A stretch of 36,150 nt of DNA from Clostridia bacterium (GTDB lineage: Bacteria > Bacillota > Clostridia > Christensenellales > UBA1242): positions 1 to 36,150 of the forward strand of contig JAFSXW010000052.1 in the NCBI GenBank assembly GCA_017443885.1, written 5' to 3'. Position numbers and translations under genes: made by a program. How positions within the stretch are numbered: the stretch's first letter is position 1; every line of letters begins with the position of its first letter. The notes under the pieces were generated by a model. The model was not told where the DNA came from. It ran no database searches and saw only the letters and a program-made list of their open reading frames with translations. This document shows positions 9,578 through 17,684 of this stretch, piece after piece.

Positions 9578-10165
9578 TTAATTTTCTAAAATTTGCAATA
9601 TTTTATTGCAAATTTCTTTCTTACCATATCCTGTTTCACTGCTTATTATTATTATATTCTCTTGCCCAGTTTTAAGAGTTTTTGCAATTTCTAGTTTACA
9701 TTTTGCCATTTCACTCTTTTTAATTTTATCTTGTTTGGTGGCAACAAGTATCACCGGAATATTATAATAAACTAAATAATTAAGCATTTCTAAATCTTTA
9801 CTACTAGGTGTGTGCCTAATATCTAAAAGCAAAATGCAAGCCTTTAAATTTTTGCTTGTGCTTAAATAATTATTAATCATATTTGCCCACTTATTTTGTT
9901 CTTCTGTTGTGGCTTTTGCATAACCATATCCGGGCAAATCCACAAGCAAAAATTCATCATTAACGCTAAACAAATTTATAAGTCTTGTTCTGCCTGGCGT
10001 GCTAGATGTTTTTGCCATTTTTTTATTTTCTGCAAGCATATTTATAAAACTAGATTTGCCAACATTGCTCCTGCCAACTATGGCTATTTGAGCATTATTT
10101 AGTTCATCTTCTTTGCCACTTGTTTGTGATAAAGATTTTAAAAATTTTATATTTTTAACTTCCAT
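9578..10165 (-). CDS. engB: Ribosome biogenesis GTP-binding protein EngB/YsxC
   Basis: A 195-residue single-domain TRAFAC GTPase needed for late 50S subunit assembly. The G motifs are all present: G1 GRSNVGKSS (about 31-39), G2 threonine in TPGRTRLINLF, G3 DLPGYGYAKA (about 76-85), G4 TKQD (about 142-145), and G5 ISSETGYGKKEI near the end. The length is exactly that of the family. The ribosome site is weak (AAAAGG, about six bases before ATG 10165). It follows the transketolase genes, with an AT-only hairpin between them. Confidence 0.95.
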   Translation of the reverse strand: MEVKNIKFLKSLSQTSGKEDELNNAQIAIVGRSNVGKSSFINMLAENKKMAKTSSTPGRTRLINLFSVNDEFLLVDLPGYGYAKATTEEQNKWANMINNYLSTSKNLKACILLLDIRHTPSSKDLEMLNYLVYYNIPVILVATKQDKIKKSEMAKCKLEIAKTLKTGQENIIIISSETGYGKKEICNKILQILEN

Positions 10166-10205
10166 TTTTAACCTTTTGTGATTATTTTTTAATTTCGTTT
10201 TTTTG

Positions 10206-10244
10206 AAAAAATATCAATTTTAATTCAAAATTTGATGATTTTTT
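10206..10244 (-). terminator. AT-only hairpin between transketolase and engB
   Basis: On the minus strand, AAAAAAT-ATCAA-TTTT pairs with AAAA-TTGAT-ATTTTTT around a GAATT loop, with two single-base bulges. It lies just after the tktC stop (10255) and ends in six U. The absence of G:C pairs makes it a weak terminator at best. Confidence 0.45.
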
Positions 10245-10254
10245 ATTAAAAACA

Positions 10255-11220
10255 TTAATTTTTAGTAACGCTTAAATCTTTGAGTATTCTAGAATAAATA
10301 CTTCTTGCGCCTATATCGTTTTTATATCTTATAGATTTTTGTTTACCAATAAAACTTAAATTTTCTTCTTTTAAACCAAGCTTTATCACTTTTTTATTTA
10401 GGCCATTTTTTGCTACTATATCACACATAATACTACCAAGCCCACCGGTTGTAAAATGCTCTTCAAGGGTGTAAATTGTGGTATAATTTTTTATTATCTT
10501 TTTAATTTTTTCTTCATTTATTGGCTTTAAAACAGGCACACTAAAAACTGCAACTTTAATTCCATTCATAAGTTCTAAAAATTTTGAACCAACCATTGCT
10601 TCACGCAGAATTGGGCCTGTTGCAAATATTATGCCGTCTTTCCCTTTTTTTGCTTCACAAACATCACTCACTTCATAATTATAAGTTATTTTTCCATTTT
10701 TCTTTTTTGAAATTTTTTCATCAATTTCTTCTGGCTCTGCACCTTTTTTATTAAGCCTTAGATAGCAAGGCCCATCATCTTCAAGCATGGCTTTTGTGCA
10801 AACTTCACACTCTTCTTTTGTGGCTGGGCTAAAAATTTTCATATTAGGCATTGCATTCATGCAAGCAATATCTTCTGTTGAATGATGCGTGAATCCAAGT
10901 GGTCCATACTCTACCCCTGCACCAATTGAAATTATTTTAACATCTGCATTATTATAGCAAACAAGATTTCTAATAAATTCAAGCACCCTTAATGTATCAA
11001 AATTGCCAATTGAATAAATAACAACCTTTTTGCCCGAAAGAGCAAGCCCTGTGGCTGTGCCTATCATATTTTGCTCACTTATGCCACAATTTACAAATCT
11101 GTCTTTATATTTTTCTTCAAAACTCTCCAATGCGCCAGCCCCTAAATCACCAGTAAGAAGCATTAAATTTTTGTTTGTTTTGGCATATTCATTTAAAATA
11201 TTTAAAACAGTATTTCGCAT
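10255..11220 (-). CDS. Transketolase, C-terminal subunit
   Basis: The second half of a split transketolase (321 residues), with the pyrimidine-binding and C-terminal domains. The catalytic glutamate lies in CGISEQNMIGTATGLALSG (about residues 43-61). GFTHHSTEDIACM (about 109-121) and the C-terminal domain with EEHFTTGGLGS (about 254-264) follow. Together with the N-terminal subunit it would transfer two-carbon ketol units between sugars in the non-oxidative pentose phosphate pathway. Its ATG is two bases after the N-subunit stop, so the two are co-translated in equal amounts. Split forms are common in Clostridia and archaea. A role in a specialised sugar pathway cannot be excluded. Confidence 0.9.
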   Translation of the reverse strand: MRNTVLNILNEYAKTNKNLMLLTGDLGAGALESFEEKYKDRFVNCGISEQNMIGTATGLALSGKKVVIYSIGNFDTLRVLEFIRNLVCYNNADVKIISIGAGVEYGPLGFTHHSTEDIACMNAMPNMKIFSPATKEECEVCTKAMLEDDGPCYLRLNKKGAEPEEIDEKISKKKNGKITYNYEVSDVCEAKKGKDGIIFATGPILREAMVGSKFLELMNGIKVAVFSVPVLKPINEEKIKKIIKNYTTIYTLEEHFTTGGLGSIMCDIVAKNGLNKKVIKLGLKEENLSFIGKQKSIRYKNDIGARSIYSRILKDLSVTKN

Positions 11221-11222
11221 AA

Positions 11223-12023
11223 TTAAGCCCTCCCCCTTAGTTCTGCAAGCACACTATCTAGTTCTTCATCTTTAACATATTTTGCATGATAATCGTTATT
11301 ATTTTCCATCATTTTAACGCCTTTGCCTTTAATGGTTTTTGCAATTATTGCAAGTGGCAAAGAATGCTTTTTATTTAGGGCAAGTTTTATTTGTTTGTGG
11401 TTGTGGCCATCAATTTCTATTGTTTCAAAACCAAATGCAGAAAAACGCTCTGCCATATTGCTCATATCTATAATTTTTTTAGAATCTCCCATGCATTGCA
11501 AATGGTTATCATCAATAATAATGGTGAAATTATCTAATTTTTTTGCAGAAGCAAGCATAACAGCTTCCCAAACACTACCTTCATTGCATTCTCCATTTCC
11601 AACTAGCACAAAAACCTTAGAATCGCTTTTATCCAGCTTCCTAGCAAGTGCCATTCCAACGCCTGCACACACGCCTTGCCCAAGTGAACCAGTGGATAAT
11701 TCTATGCCTGCATTCCCAGTTTTCGAAACATGCCCAGAAAACTTACTTCCATCTTGATAATAAGTTGAAAGCAATTCTTCTTTATTAAGCACGCCAATTT
11801 CCGCTAGCGCACTATAAACAGCAAGCCCTGCATGCCCCTTACTTAAAATAAATTTATCATAAAAAACATCTGTGCCTTTTTTATTTTGCCTTAATGTTTC
11901 GCCATATAAAACTGCCAAAATATCTGCAATAGAAAACATAGAGCCAATATGGCTTGCTCTTGCTTTATTAGTTGCAATTATGCAATCTTCCCTTATTTTT
12001 TCTGCTAAATCTATTGTATTCAT
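11223..12023 (-). CDS. Transketolase, N-terminal (thiamine-PP) subunit
   Basis: The first half of a split transketolase (266 residues), carrying the thiamine-diphosphate and Mg-binding domain. Visible motifs are LSKGHAGLAVYSALAE (about 64-79), HVSKTGNAGIELSTGSLGQG (about 98-117) and VGNGECNEGSVWEA (about 141-154) followed by IIIDDNH. The usual Mg-binding GDG is GNG here, so an asparagine replaces the metal-ligand aspartate. The codon is AAT in clear context, so it does not look like a misread frame. AAGGGGA before the ATG at 12023 supports the start. It is followed at once by the C-terminal subunit. Confidence 0.9.
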   Translation of the reverse strand: MNTIDLAEKIREDCIIATNKARASHIGSMFSIADILAVLYGETLRQNKKGTDVFYDKFILSKGHAGLAVYSALAEIGVLNKEELLSTYYQDGSKFSGHVSKTGNAGIELSTGSLGQGVCAGVGMALARKLDKSDSKVFVLVGNGECNEGSVWEAVMLASAKKLDNFTIIIDDNHLQCMGDSKKIIDMSNMAERFSAFGFETIEIDGHNHKQIKLALNKKHSLPLAIIAKTIKGKGVKMMENNNDYHAKYVKDEELDSVLAELRGRA

Positions 12024-12163
12024 ATTTTCCCCTTACACACATAATTTTCCACTTTCTATTTTATTATAATTTTTGCCATAAATCAAATAAAAAGACGCAT
12101 TAAATAGAAATCAGTTAGCAAATAAAAGTTAATGAAGCATTTAACATTTAATAAAGAAAAAAG

Positions 12164-12217
12164 AGCGAGTCTTGCGACGGGCGTACTCCTCGTACTCCCG
12201 AGCATGCAAAACTCGCA
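12164..12217 (-). terminator. Long GC-rich hairpin downstream of ftsZ (terminator or structured RNA)
   Basis: Positions 12165-12175 pair with 12206-12216 (11 pairs, one of them G:U when read on the minus strand). Inside, 12178-12186 pairs with 12192-12200 (8 of 9). The terminal loop reads GAGGA on the minus strand. The minus strand then runs into a U-rich tract (UCUUUUUUC). It lies about 40 bases past the ftsZ stop (12255). It is strikingly GC-rich for this genome. Termination of ftsA-ftsZ is the simplest role; it could also be a dispersed repeat. Confidence 0.7.
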
Positions 12218-12254
12218 TTTTCTGCACTTATTCACTAAATTTAAAGGTTTTTAC

Positions 12255-13526
12255 CTAATGAAACTTCCTCCTCATAAACGCCGGAATATCATCATCATCA
12301 ACCATAATTCTGTTTGAAGAAATACCCATATCTTCAACTGGTTTTGAAGGCGTTGCTGGTTGCTGTTGTTTGTCTTCCTTTTCTTCTTCATCACCAAACA
12401 TTTTAACGCCTTCTTTTTGTGGTTCTTTTTCATTTAAAATATCACTAGAGGAAAGTTCTTTTGTGTTTAAAAAATTTGCAAATTTTTCTTTATCAAAAAT
12501 ACTATCAGTTATTGGGCGAAGTGTTTGTTCCTGCACTGATTTAACTTCTGCATCTTGTTTTGCAAGTGTTTCAAAATTACTATTTTCAAAGCCTGTTGCA
12601 ATAACTGTTATCTTAATTCTATCCTTATATTCTTCATCAATGGTTGCACCAAAAATTGTGTTAGCAGAAGGGTCAACAACTTCTTTAACAAGCTTAACCG
12701 CTTCATTAACTTCATCTAGGCTCATATCAAAGCCACCGCAAACATTAATAATAACTGCCTTTGCACCTTCAATAGTGGTTTCAAGAAGTGGGCTAGCAAC
12801 AGCCTGCCTAACGGCATCAACATTTCTGCCTTCGCCTTTACTTTCGCCAATACCCATATGAGCAAGGCCTCTATTCTTCATTACTGTTCTAACATCTGCA
12901 AAATCAAGGTTTATGAGCGATGGCGTTGCAATTAAATCTGCTATACCTTGAATACCTTGCCTTAAAACATCATCTGCATATTTAAAGGCATCAACAAAGC
13001 TTGTCCCTTTTGGAACAACTTGAAGCAATCTATCATTTGGAATAACCACAAGTGTATCAACGCATTTTGAAAGGTTTTTTATGCCCATTTCTGCATTTTG
13101 CATTCTTGTTCTGCCTTCAAATTCAAATGGCTTTGTTACAACTGCAATGGTTAAAATGCCCATTTCTTTTGCAATGCTGGCAATAACAGGTGCTGCACCA
13201 GTGCCAGTGCCACCACCCATGCCGGCAGTAACAAACACTAAATCTGTGCCTTTAAGTTTTTCGGCAATTTCAGCACGGCTTTCTTCAGCGGCTTTTCTTC
13301 CAACTTCTGCATCGGCACCTGCCCCACGACCTCTGGTTAATTTTTCGCCAATTTGAATTTGGTCTTCTGCGCTTGATATCATAAGAGCTTGCTTATCGGT
13401 GTTTACAGCCAAAAACTTGGCAGATTTTACGCCTGCTGCAATCATTCGGTTTACGGCATTATTTCCGCCACCACCAACACCAACAACTAAAATTTGACAA
13501 ACTGGTGAAATATTAGAAAAATTCAT
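12255..13526 (-). CDS. ftsZ: Cell division protein FtsZ
   Basis: The tubulin-like GTPase that forms the division ring (423 residues). The nucleotide-binding domain shows [14 protein letters not shown] (about 16-29), the tubulin signature [15 protein letters not shown] (about 102-116) and the catalytic T7 loop [11 protein letters not shown] (about 205-215). The C-terminal domain runs to about residue 315. A low-complexity acidic linker follows, and the conserved C-terminal peptide [13 protein letters not shown] ends the protein; this is the site that contacts FtsA, SepF and other partners. The ribosome site is CGGAG, about eight bases before ATG 13526. It lies 43 bases after ftsA and is presumably read from the ftsA promoter. 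Confidence 0.98.
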   Translation of the reverse strand: MNFSNISPVCQILVVGVGGGGNNAVNRMIAAGVKSAKFLAVNTDKQALMISSAEDQIQIGEKLTRGRGAGADAEVGRKAAEESRAEIAEKLKGTDLVFVTAGMGGGTGTGAAPVIASIAKEMGILTIAVVTKPFEFEGRTRMQNAEMGIKNLSKCVDTLVVIPNDRLLQVVPKGTSFVDAFKYADDVLRQGIQGIADLIATPSLINLDFADVRTVMKNRGLAHMGIGESKGEGRNVDAVRQAVASPLLETTIEGAKAVIINVCGGFDMSLDEVNEAVKLVKEVVDPSANTIFGATIDEEYKDRIKITVIATGFENSNFETLAKQDAEVKSVQEQTLRPITDSIFDKEKFANFLNTKELSSSDILNEKEPQKEGVKMFGDEEEKEDKQQQPATPSKPVEDMGISSNRIMVDDDDIPAFMRRKFH

Positions 13527-13569
13527 AATGTTTTCTCCGTATATAAATTATTTTTTAGTAATTAAAAGT

Positions 13570-14712
13570 TTAATTTAATATGTTTAAAAGGCCATCTTCT
13601 ATATCTATACACACATCTAAAAGCCCAATTTCTGTTGAAGAATCTGGCCTAGAAATATGAGGAATATTTGGTTTCACAATTTCCACTTTTCTGCCTAGGC
13701 GTTTAGAAAAATAGTCTTTTACACCTTTAATATAACAAACTCCGCCACCCGTTAAGCATATAGGAATATAATCTGGAAATTCAAACATACAGTTTTCAAT
13801 CGCCTTGTTTATATACTTAATTATCATATCTAAACGGCCTTTAACTATTTCATTTGTATCCTTTGCGCTATATGGAACAATATAATCTTTAGATTGCACT
13901 TCATAAGTGTCTTCCGAAGAAGCATTCCAACTAATAACTGCTTTATGTTTTAAGCTTTCTGCTTCGCTAAAACTAATTTTTAAACATTGCGATAAATCTG
14001 CCGTGATATATCCGCCACCCATAGAGAAGTTAGACAAATATAACAGCCCATCGCCCCTTGCAAGCATAACATTGGTAGTTATATATCCACAATCAACTAA
14101 AAGCACATATTTATCTCTCACTTCTGGTGCAAATAAATGCAAGCATTCTGCAAGGCAAGAGTTTATATAATCGCTTTTTTTAATACCAAGCTCCGCCAAA
14201 ATATTTTCAATAAAATCTAAAAAGTTATTTTCAGCTAAACTGAAACTAATTAGCCCACTAAGCTTTGAGGCAACAATTCCCCTAGGATCAATAACTCTTC
14301 TACCATCTTCAATGGTGAAATATATTGGGCTTATATTTATAACGGTGTGCGTTGGATGTTTTTTAAAAGTGTTGCTATTATAGTAAAGCTTAGAAACATC
14401 TTCGCTGGTTATTTTTTTTCTTCTTGAAAAATTAACCGAACATTCTTTGCAAACCACGCTAACAAACTCACCAGGCACGCCAACATAAACTTCATTTATT
14501 TTTTCGCCACAACTGGTTTCACAATTTGCAACTGCCATTGCTATTGCCATTTTTAGCCTTTCGGGCTCTAAAAATTCGCCATTTTCAAAACCAGCATAAT
14601 CGGCTGTGCCTTTGCCTTTTATAACGAATGTGTTATTAACGCCCCTTCTTCCACATAAAACAGTTATGCAAGAAGAACCTATATCGATAACAGAAACATT
14701 TTTAACTGCCAT
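13570..14712 (-). CDS. ftsA: FtsA-like actin-family cell division protein
   Basis: A 380-residue protein of the FtsA branch of the actin superfamily. The phosphate-1 loop region is SVIDIGSSCITVLCG (about 8-22). The inserted 1C/SHS2 domain is recognisable at about 75-165 (INEVYVGVPGEFVSVV onward). Phosphate-2 LLVDCGYITTNVML is near 203-216, and the adenosine motif ICLTGGGVCYIKGV near 318-331. FtsA tethers FtsZ to the membrane. The usual basic amphipathic C-terminal helix is not visible: the protein ends acidic (CIDIEDGLLNILN). It is shorter than the roughly 410-440 residues common in the family. Placement directly before ftsZ and the full domain layout support the call. Confidence 0.88.
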   Translation of the reverse strand: MAVKNVSVIDIGSSCITVLCGRRGVNNTFVIKGKGTADYAGFENGEFLEPERLKMAIAMAVANCETSCGEKINEVYVGVPGEFVSVVCKECSVNFSRRKKITSEDVSKLYYNSNTFKKHPTHTVINISPIYFTIEDGRRVIDPRGIVASKLSGLISFSLAENNFLDFIENILAELGIKKSDYINSCLAECLHLFAPEVRDKYVLLVDCGYITTNVMLARGDGLLYLSNFSMGGGYITADLSQCLKISFSEAESLKHKAVISWNASSEDTYEVQSKDYIVPYSAKDTNEIVKGRLDMIIKYINKAIENCMFEFPDYIPICLTGGGVCYIKGVKDYFSKRLGRKVEIVKPNIPHISRPDSSTEIGLLDVCIDIEDGLLNILN

Positions 14713-14747
14713 TTCTTCCCCTAAAAAATAGAATTTTACTTATATAA

Positions 14748-14776
14748 AATATACAATAATAAAAAATTATTGTCAA
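14748..14776 (-). promoter_or_regulatory. SigA promoter for ftsA-ftsZ
   Basis: On the minus strand, a perfect -35 TTGACA (14771-14776), a 17-base spacer, and -10 TATATT (14748-14753, 5 of 6). Transcription would start about 28 bases before the ftsA ATG. Confidence 0.7.
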
Positions 14777-14823
14777 ACACTTACACACTATTATTTTAAC
14801 TTAAATTAATTTTTTTATGAAAC

Positions 14824-14863
14824 AAAAAACACATAGCTTAAAGTTTTACGCCATGTGTTTTTT
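14824..14863. terminator. Intrinsic terminator after mscL
   Basis: Inverted repeat AAAAAACACAT / ATGTGTTTTT with an 18-base loop, 8 bases past the mscL stop on the minus strand. A/T runs on both sides allow either direction. Confidence 0.7.
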
Positions 14864-14870
14864 ATAATTA

Positions 14871-15500
14871 CTATTTATTTTTTAAAAGGTTTCTAATTTC
14901 AATAAGCAATTCTTGCTCAGAAAGTTTGCTATCTGCCTCTTTTTGAGCAATATCTGCAGCTTCTTGTGCCATTTTGGCATCTTCTTCTTCCTGCGCTTTT
15001 TTAGCTTCTTCTTCGGCTTTTCTTTCTGCTAAAATTTCTTTTCTTGCTTTTCTTAAAGATATTTTCTTCTCTTTTGCTCTTTTAATAATTTCTTTTTGAA
15101 GAGTTCTTCCATCTTTGCTTAGTTCTGTTTTAAGTTTAGAATTAAATTTATCCATTCTGCGTTTAGAATCGTTAGAAATTTTAACAATTAAGAACAATGT
15201 AAGTGCAATAATGAAGAAATTAATAATTGCAGAAATGAATGCGCCCCAGTTAATATAAATAGATTTTGCTAAATCTAATTTGCCATCAGTGTAGCCTGCA
15301 CTTAAAATTGTGTATGCACTTTCTAGCCCATCTTTACCACCACAAAGAGCAAGAATCCAGTTAACTAGTGGCATTATTATTTGGTTTGTAAGTGCTGTAA
15401 CAATAGCAGAAAAAGCACCACCAATGATTACCGCAACAGACAAATCAACAATATTTCCCCTTGAAATAAACTCTTTAAATTCTTTAAAAAACTTTTTCAT
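14871..15500 (-). CDS. mscL: Large-conductance mechanosensitive channel MscL, with long C-terminal extension
   Basis: A homopentameric membrane channel that opens under high tension to release solutes on hypo-osmotic shock. The N-terminal amphipathic helix (MKKFFKEFKEFISRGN) leads into pore helix TM1 (DLSVAVIIGGAFSAIVTALT, about 19-38). A periplasmic loop follows (about 40-80), then TM2 (INWGAFISAIINFFIIALTL, about 83-102). The family is usually 130-150 residues. This one has 209, the extra part being a highly charged Lys/Glu/Ala-rich stretch from about 118 to 208 that should form a long cytoplasmic helix or coiled coil. A strong AAAGGAGG ribosome site and a clear promoter precede it. It is divergent from asnS. 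Confidence 0.94.
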   Translation of the reverse strand: MKKFFKEFKEFISRGNIVDLSVAVIIGGAFSAIVTALTNQIIMPLVNWILALCGGKDGLESAYTILSAGYTDGKLDLAKSIYINWGAFISAIINFFIIALTLFLIVKISNDSKRRMDKFNSKLKTELSKDGRTLQKEIIKRAKEKKISLRKARKEILAERKAEEEAKKAQEEEDAKMAQEAADIAQKEADSKLSEQELLIEIRNLLKNK

Positions 15501-15526
15501 ATTTCCTCCTTTGTTATCTAAATTGT

Positions 15527-15555
15527 ATTATACACCAATAAAAATAAACTTTCAA
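15527..15555 (-). promoter_or_regulatory. SigA promoter for mscL
   Basis: On the minus strand, -35 TTGAAA (15550-15555), a 17-base spacer, and a perfect -10 TATAAT (15527-15532) preceded by TG one base upstream (extended -10). It lies directly upstream of the mscL ribosome site. Confidence 0.75.
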
Positions 15556-15594
15556 GTTTTTTACTGACGATTGTGGTTTTAAATATAATTATTG

Positions 15595-15623
15595 TTGCAA
15601 AACCAATTTTTGTGTGCTATACT
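15595..15623 (+). promoter_or_regulatory. SigA promoter for asnS
   Basis: -35 TTGCAA (15595-15600), a 17-base spacer, and -10 TATACT (15618-15623) with an extended TGC just before it. The predicted start near 15630 leaves a very short leader, so no T-box or other long riboregulator can precede asnS. Confidence 0.72.
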
Positions 15624-15643
15624 AACAAAGCGAGGATTTTATT

Positions 15644-17035
15644 ATGATTAAAATAGATATTAAAAAAGTTTATGATGAGCAAAAAAAGTATGCAAATAAA
15701 GAAATCACAGTTGCTGGCTGGGTGCGTTCAGTTAGAAACTCTAAAAATTTTGGTTTTATAGATTTAAATGACGGAACTTGCTTTAATGGCATTCAAATTG
15801 TGTTTGAAGCCGATAAAATTAATAACTATGATGAAGTTGCATCCCTTCTTGCTGGTTCTAGCGTTTGCGTTTCAGGAATACTAGTTTTAACCCCAGAAGC
15901 AAAACAACCTTTTGAACTTAAGGCAACAAAAGTTAAAATTTTAAATGCAACAGATGAAATCTATCCACTTCAAAAGAAACACCACTCTGTTGAATTTTTA
16001 AGAGATATTGCATACCTTAGGCCTAGAACAAGGCTTTTTAATGCCGTGTTTAGAGTAAGAAGCGTTGCCGCTTATGCTATTCATAAATACTTTCAAGATA
16101 ATGGATATCTTTATGTTCACACCCCACTAATTACCACCACCGATTGCGAGGGGAGCGATCAAATGTTTAAAATTACCACACTAAACATGGATAATATCCC
16201 TAAAACAAAAGATAATAAGTGTGATTTCAAAGAAGACCTATTTAATAAAAAAGCATATATCACTGGCTCTGGGCAACTTCATGGCGAAGCCTTTGCACTT
16301 GCCTTTTCTAAAATTTACACTTTTGGCCCAACTTTTAGAACAGAAAACAGCAACACAAAAACTCACGCAAATGAATTTTGGATGATAGAACCAGAAATTG
16401 CTTTCTGTGACCTTGATGGCCTTATGGATATTGAAGAAGAAATGCTTAAAAGCGTTGTTCAATATGTGCTTACAAACTGCCCTGTTGAAATTGAATTTTT
16501 AGATAAATTCGTTCAAAATGGTTTAAAAGAAAAACTTGAAAAATTAATTAATTCTAATTTCACAAGAATTGATCACAAAGATGTTATCACCATTCTTAAA
16601 AATTCTGGCGTAAAATGGGAATTTGAACCAGAATATGGTGGCGATATAGCTAAAGAACACGAAAAATATATCACTAAATATTTTGGAGGCCCTGTGTTTA
16701 TTAAAAACTGGCCAAAAGATATTAAGGCATATTATATGAAGGTGAATGAAGACAACGAAACCGTTGCAGCAGTTGACCTTGAAGTTCCAGAAGCTGGTGA
16801 GCTTATGGGCGGAAGCCAGCGTGAAGAAGATTATGCTAAAATTCTTAAACGCTGTGATGAAATGAAAGTTAACAAAGAGCCTATTGATTGGTTCTTAAAT
16901 TTAAGGCGTTTTGGTTCTTGCGAGCATTCTGGTTTTGGTATGGGATTTGAAAGATTGGTTATGTATTTAACTGGTGTTGATAATATCCGTGATTCTATCC
17001 CATTCCCAAGAACTCCTGGCTCTTGTCAATTCTAA
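15644..17035 (+). CDS. asnS: Asparaginyl-tRNA synthetase
   Basis: A class IIb aminoacyl-tRNA synthetase that charges tRNA-Asn (463 residues, normal length). The N-terminal OB fold (about 1-115) contains VAGWVRSVRNSKNFGFIDLNDG. Class II motif 2 is FRTENSNTKTHANEFWMIEPE-type sequence (about 228-248), and motif 3 is GFGMGFERLVMYLTG (about 431-445). GELMGGSQREE (about 386-396) is also typical. The ending PFPRTPGSCQF is highly characteristic of AsnRS and separates it from AspRS. GAGG lies eight bases before the ATG. It is the only large plus-strand gene in this part of the window. Confidence 0.98.
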   Translation: MIKIDIKKVYDEQKKYANKEITVAGWVRSVRNSKNFGFIDLNDGTCFNGIQIVFEADKINNYDEVASLLAGSSVCVSGILVLTPEAKQPFELKATKVKILNATDEIYPLQKKHHSVEFLRDIAYLRPRTRLFNAVFRVRSVAAYAIHKYFQDNGYLYVHTPLITTTDCEGSDQMFKITTLNMDNIPKTKDNKCDFKEDLFNKKAYITGSGQLHGEAFALAFSKIYTFGPTFRTENSNTKTHANEFWMIEPEIAFCDLDGLMDIEEEMLKSVVQYVLTNCPVEIEFLDKFVQNGLKEKLEKLINSNFTRIDHKDVITILKNSGVKWEFEPEYGGDIAKEHEKYITKYFGGPVFIKNWPKDIKAYYMKVNEDNETVAAVDLEVPEAGELMGGSQREEDYAKILKRCDEMKVNKEPIDWFLNLRRFGSCEHSGFGMGFERLVMYLTGVDNIRDSIPFPRTPGSCQF

Positions 17036-17045
17036 ATAAAAAAAT

Positions 17046-17073
17046 AAAACCACCAAAGTGTTGGTGGTTTTTT
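17046..17073. terminator. Bidirectional terminator between asnS and the convergent gene
   Basis: AAAACCACCAA pairs with TTGGTGGTTTT around an AGTG loop, with A and T runs at the two sides. It lies between the asnS stop (17035) and the convergent minus-strand stop (17082), so it serves both. Confidence 0.88.
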
Positions 17074-17081
17074 AATGCTAT

Positions 17082-17552
17082 TTATCTTTCTAATGCTTCT
17101 TCAGCATTATTGCCATTTAAGCCCAATTCGTTTTCGAGTGCTATTCTTTCTTCTTGCTTTTTTGCTTCATATTTTTGCGAAATTTTTCTCTCTTCGTCTA
17201 AAAGATATTGCGCAAAATCTTCCATATATTCTGGATGTGTATTGCTTAATAAACTCTGCATTATATTTCTATATTTCTTCTGTGCATTTGCATATACTCT
17301 TGTGCCTTCAAAAACACTGCTAGAATGAACTGAAAAATCATTAAACACAACGCTCGTGGTTATTTCATCGCCAAGTGTGGAATATAACTTTTCATAAACA
17401 CAAACACAATCTTCTCCATACACAATATCATATTTTTGATAACTATCATTATTTGATTTTAACCCAAACTTTTGTGCTAACTTTATAAGATCCTTATGGC
17501 TTAATAATTCCTTTAATAGGCAAGCATATTTTCCTTCTGTATATTTTTCCAT
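17082..17552 (-). CDS. Hypothetical protein, charged, C-terminal coiled coil
   Basis: I do not recognise this 156-residue protein. It has no signal peptide or membrane segment. The N-terminal two thirds are mixed alpha/beta in composition with a DIVYGEDCVCVYEKLY segment. The last 50 residues (YLLDEERKISQKYEAKKQEER onward) are strongly helical and charged. The frame opens as far up as 17639, but a perfect SigA promoter (17586-17614) lies inside that extension, so translation cannot begin there. The ATG at 17552 is the first usable one. An AGGAG precedes it by an unusually long 16 bases, and an out-of-frame ATG-TAA sits between them. It converges on asnS with a shared terminator. Confidence 0.7.
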   Translation of the reverse strand: MEKYTEGKYACLLKELLSHKDLIKLAQKFGLKSNNDSYQKYDIVYGEDCVCVYEKLYSTLGDEITTSVVFNDFSVHSSSVFEGTRVYANAQKKYRNIMQSLLSNTHPEYMEDFAQYLLDEERKISQKYEAKKQEERIALENELGLNGNNAEEALER

Positions 17553-17585
17553 AGATTTATTACATTTTCTCCTTTTTGTTTTTTT

Positions 17586-17614
17586 ATTATAACAAACAAA
17601 CTTGCAGTTGTCAA
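17586..17614 (-). promoter_or_regulatory. Perfect-consensus SigA promoter for the 17082-17552 gene
   Basis: On the minus strand, -35 TTGACA (17609-17614), exactly 17 bases, then -10 TATAAT (17586-17591): 12 of 12 consensus bases. This implies strong constitutive expression of the small hypothetical protein and fixes its start downstream of about 17579. Confidence 0.85.
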
Positions 17615-17684
17615 TATTAAGGTTATTAAAAAACACCACAAAATTTAATGATTAAAAATATTAATTATCAAATTTATCAAAAAA

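Noticed and set aside
11323..11757. A 144-residue plus-strand frame opposite the transketolase N-subunit
   Set aside because: The minus frame has intact thiamine motifs; this one is a shadow.
12132..12317. A 61-residue plus-strand frame across the GC-rich hairpin
   Set aside because: It spans the hairpin and the end of ftsZ. The hairpin explains the sequence better, and no ribosome site precedes the ATG.
12370..12861. A 163-residue plus-strand open frame
   Set aside because: Antisense to ftsZ, rich in Ser/Ile/Leu as expected from reversed Asp/Glu/Lys codons, with no ribosome site.
15501..15643. A T-box or other riboswitch before asnS
   Set aside because: The extended -10 promoter puts the start about 14 bases before the ATG, leaving no room for a leader element.
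17640..17684. A tRNA or small RNA gene in the region between divergent promoters
   Set aside because: The stretch is nearly all A/T with no cloverleaf or GC-rich stem.
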